A stretch of 14,878 bases of DNA, taken from contig JAXDBZ010000054.1 in NCBI GenBank assembly GCA_034678345.1, forward strand, positions 1-14,878, written 5' to 3'. The notes under the pieces were generated by a model. The model was not told where the DNA came from. It searched no databases and was given only the letters and a program-made list of their open reading frames with translations. Below, in pieces: positions 12,721 to 14,878 of the stretch. Numbering within the stretch: position 1 is the first letter of the stretch; each line of letters begins with the position of its first letter. The stretch comes from JANXPZ01 sp034678345 (lineage in GTDB: Bacteria > Eisenbacteria > RBG-16-71-46). Position numbers and translations under genes: made by a program.

Positions 12721-13692
12721 CTACCGGTACAGGGTCTTGATGCGACCCCAGCTGGTGGAGCGCGCGGCGACCGGCACCGAGCCGAAGACCTGGATGCGGT
12801 GGTTGCGCGTGTCGGCGACGTACACGGCGTCGCTGGCGTCCAGCGCCAGGAACAGGGGCCGGTCGAACTCGCCGCTGCCCTCCCCGCTGGCGCCCCACTG
12901 GGTGAGGTAGGAGCCGTCGCCCCGGAAGACCTGGATGCGGTCGTTGTAGCCGTCGGCGACGTAGACGAGGCCGCTCCCGTCCACCGCCACGCCCGAGGGC
13001 CCGCTGAACTGCCCGGCGGCGGTGCCGAACGTGCCCCACTTCCTCAGGAAGCCGCCGCCCGCGGTGAAGACCTGCACCCGGTGGTTCAGGTTGTCGGTGA
13101 CGCAGACGCCGCCGCTGAGCCCCACCGCGACCCCGACCGGGCAGTCGAACTGCCCGTCGCCGGTGCCGCGGGTGCCCCACGCGGTGACGAACGCCCCGCC
13201 CGCCGTGAAGGCCTGCACGCGGTGGTTCAGGTAGTCGGCGACGTAGACGTAGCCGTTGTGGCCCACCGCCACGCCCATGGGCTTGTTGAACTGCCCGATG
13301 GCGCCGCCGTAGCCGCCCCACTGCGTGAGGTAGGTGCCGTCGCTGCCGAAGACCTGCACGCGGTGGTTGTAGGTGTCGGCGACGTACACCCGCCCGTTCG
13401 GGTCCACCGCCACCCCGTAGGGACCGCTGAGCTGTCCGCTGCCGCTGCCGTAGGTGCCCCACTGGGCGAGGTAGGCGCCGCCGGCGCTGAAGACCTGGAT
13501 GCGGTTGTTCAGGTTGTCGGCGACGAAGACGGCGCCCGAGCCATCCACCGCCACGCCCTCGGGGAAGTCGAACTGACCGTTGCCGCTGCCCTGCGTGCCC
13601 CACTGGGTGATGTAGGCGGGCACCTGCGAAGCGGCCGCGGCCGGGAACAGGAGCGCGAGGGTCAGGAGCAGGGCAGGGGAGCGCAGACGCAT
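12721..13692 (-). CDS. secreted six-bladed NHL-repeat propeller with C-terminal TSWGxxKxxYR
   Basis: A 323-residue protein. The start at 13692 opens a clean signal peptide (residues 1-22, to AAASQ). Six NHL repeats of 47 residues fill the rest: each reads YLTQWGxxGxGxGQFxxPxGVAVDxxGxVYVADxxNxRIQVF, starting near residues 27, 74, 121, 168, 215 and 262, enough for one closed six-bladed propeller. The copies are also visible at DNA level as a 141-base period. NHL propellers are binding scaffolds for protein or ligand; no enzyme site is evident. The end, STSWGRIKTLYR, lies outside the propeller and matches the end of the 7938-8663 protein. No ribosome binding site precedes the ATG, which lies six bases after a CATAAT box. 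Confidence 0.9.
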   Translation of the reverse strand: MRLRSPALLLTLALLFPAAAASQVPAYITQWGTQGSGNGQFDFPEGVAVDGSGAVFVADNLNNRIQVFSAGGAYLAQWGTYGSGSGQLSGPYGVAVDPNGRVYVADTYNHRVQVFGSDGTYLTQWGGYGGAIGQFNKPMGVAVGHNGYVYVADYLNHRVQAFTAGGAFVTAWGTRGTGDGQFDCPVGVAVGLSGGVCVTDNLNHRVQVFTAGGGFLRKWGTFGTAAGQFSGPSGVAVDGSGLVYVADGYNDRIQVFRGDGSYLTQWGASGEGSGEFDRPLFLALDASDAVYVADTRNHRIQVFGSVPVAARSTSWGRIKTLYR

Positions 13693-13698
13693 GCTGCG

Positions 13699-13727
13699 AT
13701 TATGGACCCGCCGGCGCGGCGCGGGAA
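13699..13727 (-). promoter_or_regulatory. putative leaderless promoter for the NHL-repeat gene
   Basis: On the reverse strand: TTCCCG (13722-13727), a 17-base spacer, CATAAT (13699-13704), six bases, then ATG. Transcription should begin at about the A of ATG, and there is no ribosome binding site. Confidence 0.5.
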
Positions 13728-13757
13728 GGGGTCCGTTCGGCCACCATCCCTGCACGC

Positions 13758-13786
13758 GTGACCCCCGTCGGGCGCGGCGCTATCGT
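13758..13786 (+). promoter_or_regulatory. putative promoter for the Tat protein / amidase pair
   Basis: GTGACC (13758-13763), a 17-base spacer, TATCGT (13781-13786), about 67 bases before the ATG at 13854. Each box matches the common consensus at four of six bases. Confidence 0.35.
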
Positions 13787-13853
13787 GCGGCCACCGCCTC
13801 GGGGCGCCGCGCTCCGGCGCCGGGATCGGAACCGGACCCATCCGGGAGGGACC

Positions 13854-14222
13854 ATGAGCGATCACGCGAAGACGGACCGCCGGCAGTTCCTGAAGACCGT
13901 GGGCCTCGCCGGCATCACCACGGCCCTGGCGGCACCCGCGCTGACCCGGGCCCAGACCGGGGTACCCGCACCAGCGGGTCCGCCGGCACCCGCGCCCGCC
14001 GACACGACGAAGGCGGCCGACCCCGCGATCGGGGAGGACGCCCGTGCGCTCGCCGGGATCATCCGGCGCCGCTACGGCCGGCACCTTTCGGACGAGCAGT
14101 TGGCCTCCATCGCGCGCGACTTCGACAACGACCTCGGGGCCCTCGAACGGATGAAGCAGGTGAAGCTCGCCAACGGCGACGAGCCCGACTTCACGTTCTA
14201 CGTGAAGGGGGCCCGGCGATGA
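13854..14222 (+). CDS. small Tat-signal protein, probable partner of the amidase
   Basis: A 122-residue protein with a GGGAGGG ribosome binding site six bases before the ATG. The N-terminus has a twin-arginine signal (DRRQFLKTVGLAGI, residues 8-21) cleaved near LTRAQ, so it is exported folded, possibly with a bound partner. A Pro/Ala-rich linker (about 35-60) follows. The C-terminal 60 residues form a helical domain (DARALAGIIRRRYGRHLSDEQLASIARDF, then ALERMKQVKLANGDEPDFTF). I recall similar small proteins encoded next to amidases; no function is established to my knowledge. The stop overlaps the amidase start as ATGA, so translation is coupled. Confidence 0.75.
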   Translation: MSDHAKTDRRQFLKTVGLAGITTALAAPALTRAQTGVPAPAGPPAPAPADTTKAADPAIGEDARALAGIIRRRYGRHLSDEQLASIARDFDNDLGALERMKQVKLANGDEPDFTFYVKGARR

Positions 14223-14878
14223 CGACCTCCTCCACAGCGTCGCCCGCGACTCCCGTCGCCCTCGACGAGGGCGTCTTCTTCCTGCCCGTCCGCGAGCTGT
14301 CCGCCCGCATCCGCGCGCGCCGGCTCCGGCCCACCGACCTCGCCGCCGGCTGCCTCGAGCGGCTCGAGCGGCTCGGGCCGCGCTACCACGCCGTGGCCAC
14401 GCTGATGCGCGACTCGGCGATGGCCGAGGCGCGCGAGGCCGAGCGCGAGATCGCCGCCGGCCGCTGGCGCGGCCCGCTGCACGGCGTGCCCTTCGGGGTG
14501 AAGGACCTGCTCGCCACGCGCGGCGTGCCCACCGGCTGGGGGGCCGAGCCCTACCGCACGCAGGTCTTCGACTACGACGCCACCGTCGTGCGCCGCCTGC
14601 GCGAGGCGGGCGCCGTGCTGGTGGTCAAGCTGGCCATGGTCGAACTGGCGGGCGGCATGGGCTACAACCACGCCGACGCCTCGTACACCGGGCCCGGGCT
14701 CACGCCGTGGAACCCGGCGTTCTGGTGGGGCGGCTCCTCGAGCGGCCCCGGCGGGGCGGTGGCCGCGGGGCTCGTGCCGTTCGCCATCGGCTCCGAGACC
14801 TCGGGCTCGATCCTCACGCCCTCGGCCTTCTGCGGCGTGACCGGCCTGCGGCCCACCTACGGGCTCGTCAGCCGCCAC
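14219..14878 (+). CDS. amidase signature family enzyme, N-terminal part (runs off the window)
   Basis: The first 220 residues are present; the frame is open to the window end. The family hydrolyses C-N amide bonds with a Ser-cisSer-Lys triad. All three are visible: Lys95 in GVPFGVKD, cis-Ser173 in GGSSSGPGGAVAAG and Ser197 in GSETSGSI, with the expected 24-residue gap between the serines. The nucleophile loop reads TSGSI rather than the usual TGGSI. The start is helical (LPVRELSARIRARRLRPTDLAAGCLERLERL), as in GatA-like amidases, but no gatB or gatC is adjacent, so a free-standing amidase is more likely. It has no signal peptide of its own, while its overlapping upstream partner carries a Tat signal. 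Substrate unknown. Confidence 0.9.
   Translation, partial: MTTSSTASPATPVALDEGVFFLPVRELSARIRARRLRPTDLAAGCLERLERLGPRYHAVATLMRDSAMAEAREAEREIAAGRWRGPLHGVPFGVKDLLATRGVPTGWGAEPYRTQVFDYDATVVRRLREAGAVLVVKLAMVELAGGMGYNHADASYTGPGLTPWNPAFWWGGSSSGPGGAVAAGLVPFAIGSETSGSILTPSAFCGVTGLRPTYGLVSRH

Noticed and set aside
10464..12740. A 758-codon forward open frame with a Val/Arg/Ala-rich product
   Set aside because: It is the complementary shadow of the large secreted protein gene; composition is low-complexity and no domain is visible.
12721..13692. The 141-base period at DNA level as a satellite or mobile repeat
   Set aside because: It is fully explained by six NHL protein repeats of 47 codons.
12433..13761. 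A 442-codon forward frame with repeated AEDLDAVV-type segments
   Set aside because: The repeats are only the NHL repeats of the reverse-strand gene read in the wrong direction.

Overview
This 14.9 kb window comes from a GC-rich bacterial chromosome. Most proteins carry Sec, Tat or lipoprotein export signals. One large secreted protein ends in a FlgD-like / type IX-style sorting domain. The single complete tRNA encodes its own CCA. These features resemble deep-branching Gram-negative lineages such as the FCB group, Gemmatimonadota or 'Eisenbacteria', but nothing in the window fixes the taxon.

Layout. (1) 129-3616: a small charged cytosolic protein, then three co-directional genes for a secreted beta-propeller of the yellow/royal-jelly type, a lipoprotein metallo-beta-lactamase-fold protein and a small lipocalin-like secreted protein. 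(2) 3835-7532: the most unusual part. An intact tRNA-Arg(CCU) gene lies at the right end. To its left are three further copies of the same tRNA's 5' half, each breaking at the same base just after the anticodon loop. They divide the DNA into three units of 700, 2259 and 662 bp. Unit 1 carries one unknown gene. Unit 2 carries an MNT nucleotidyltransferase / HEPN pair plus a reverse-strand lipoprotein. Unit 3 carries a small membrane protein. Units 1 and 3 share a left end that finishes in paired 11-bp repeats; unit 2 has a different left end with a terminator-like hairpin and 10-bp repeats. No recombinase gene is present. The simplest reading is serial integration into the anticodon loop by small elements that each bring a promoter and a replacement tRNA 5' half. 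(3) 7544-9364: a small membrane protein, a secreted protein with an unusual C-terminus (reverse strand) and a PrcB-like lipoprotein. (4) 9402-13692, reverse strand: a 1077-residue secreted protein, possibly GH57-like, and a six-bladed NHL-repeat propeller. (5) 13854-14878: a small Tat-signal protein overlapping the start of an amidase that runs off the window.

Outside the tRNA array the theme is the cell envelope and secretion. Two otherwise unrelated secreted proteins (7938-8663 and 12721-13692, both reverse) share the C-terminal motif TSWGxxKxxYR. Three reverse-strand genes share a TTCCCn-17-[CATAAT/TAGGCT] promoter-like arrangement, and in two of them the predicted transcription start falls on the ATG.
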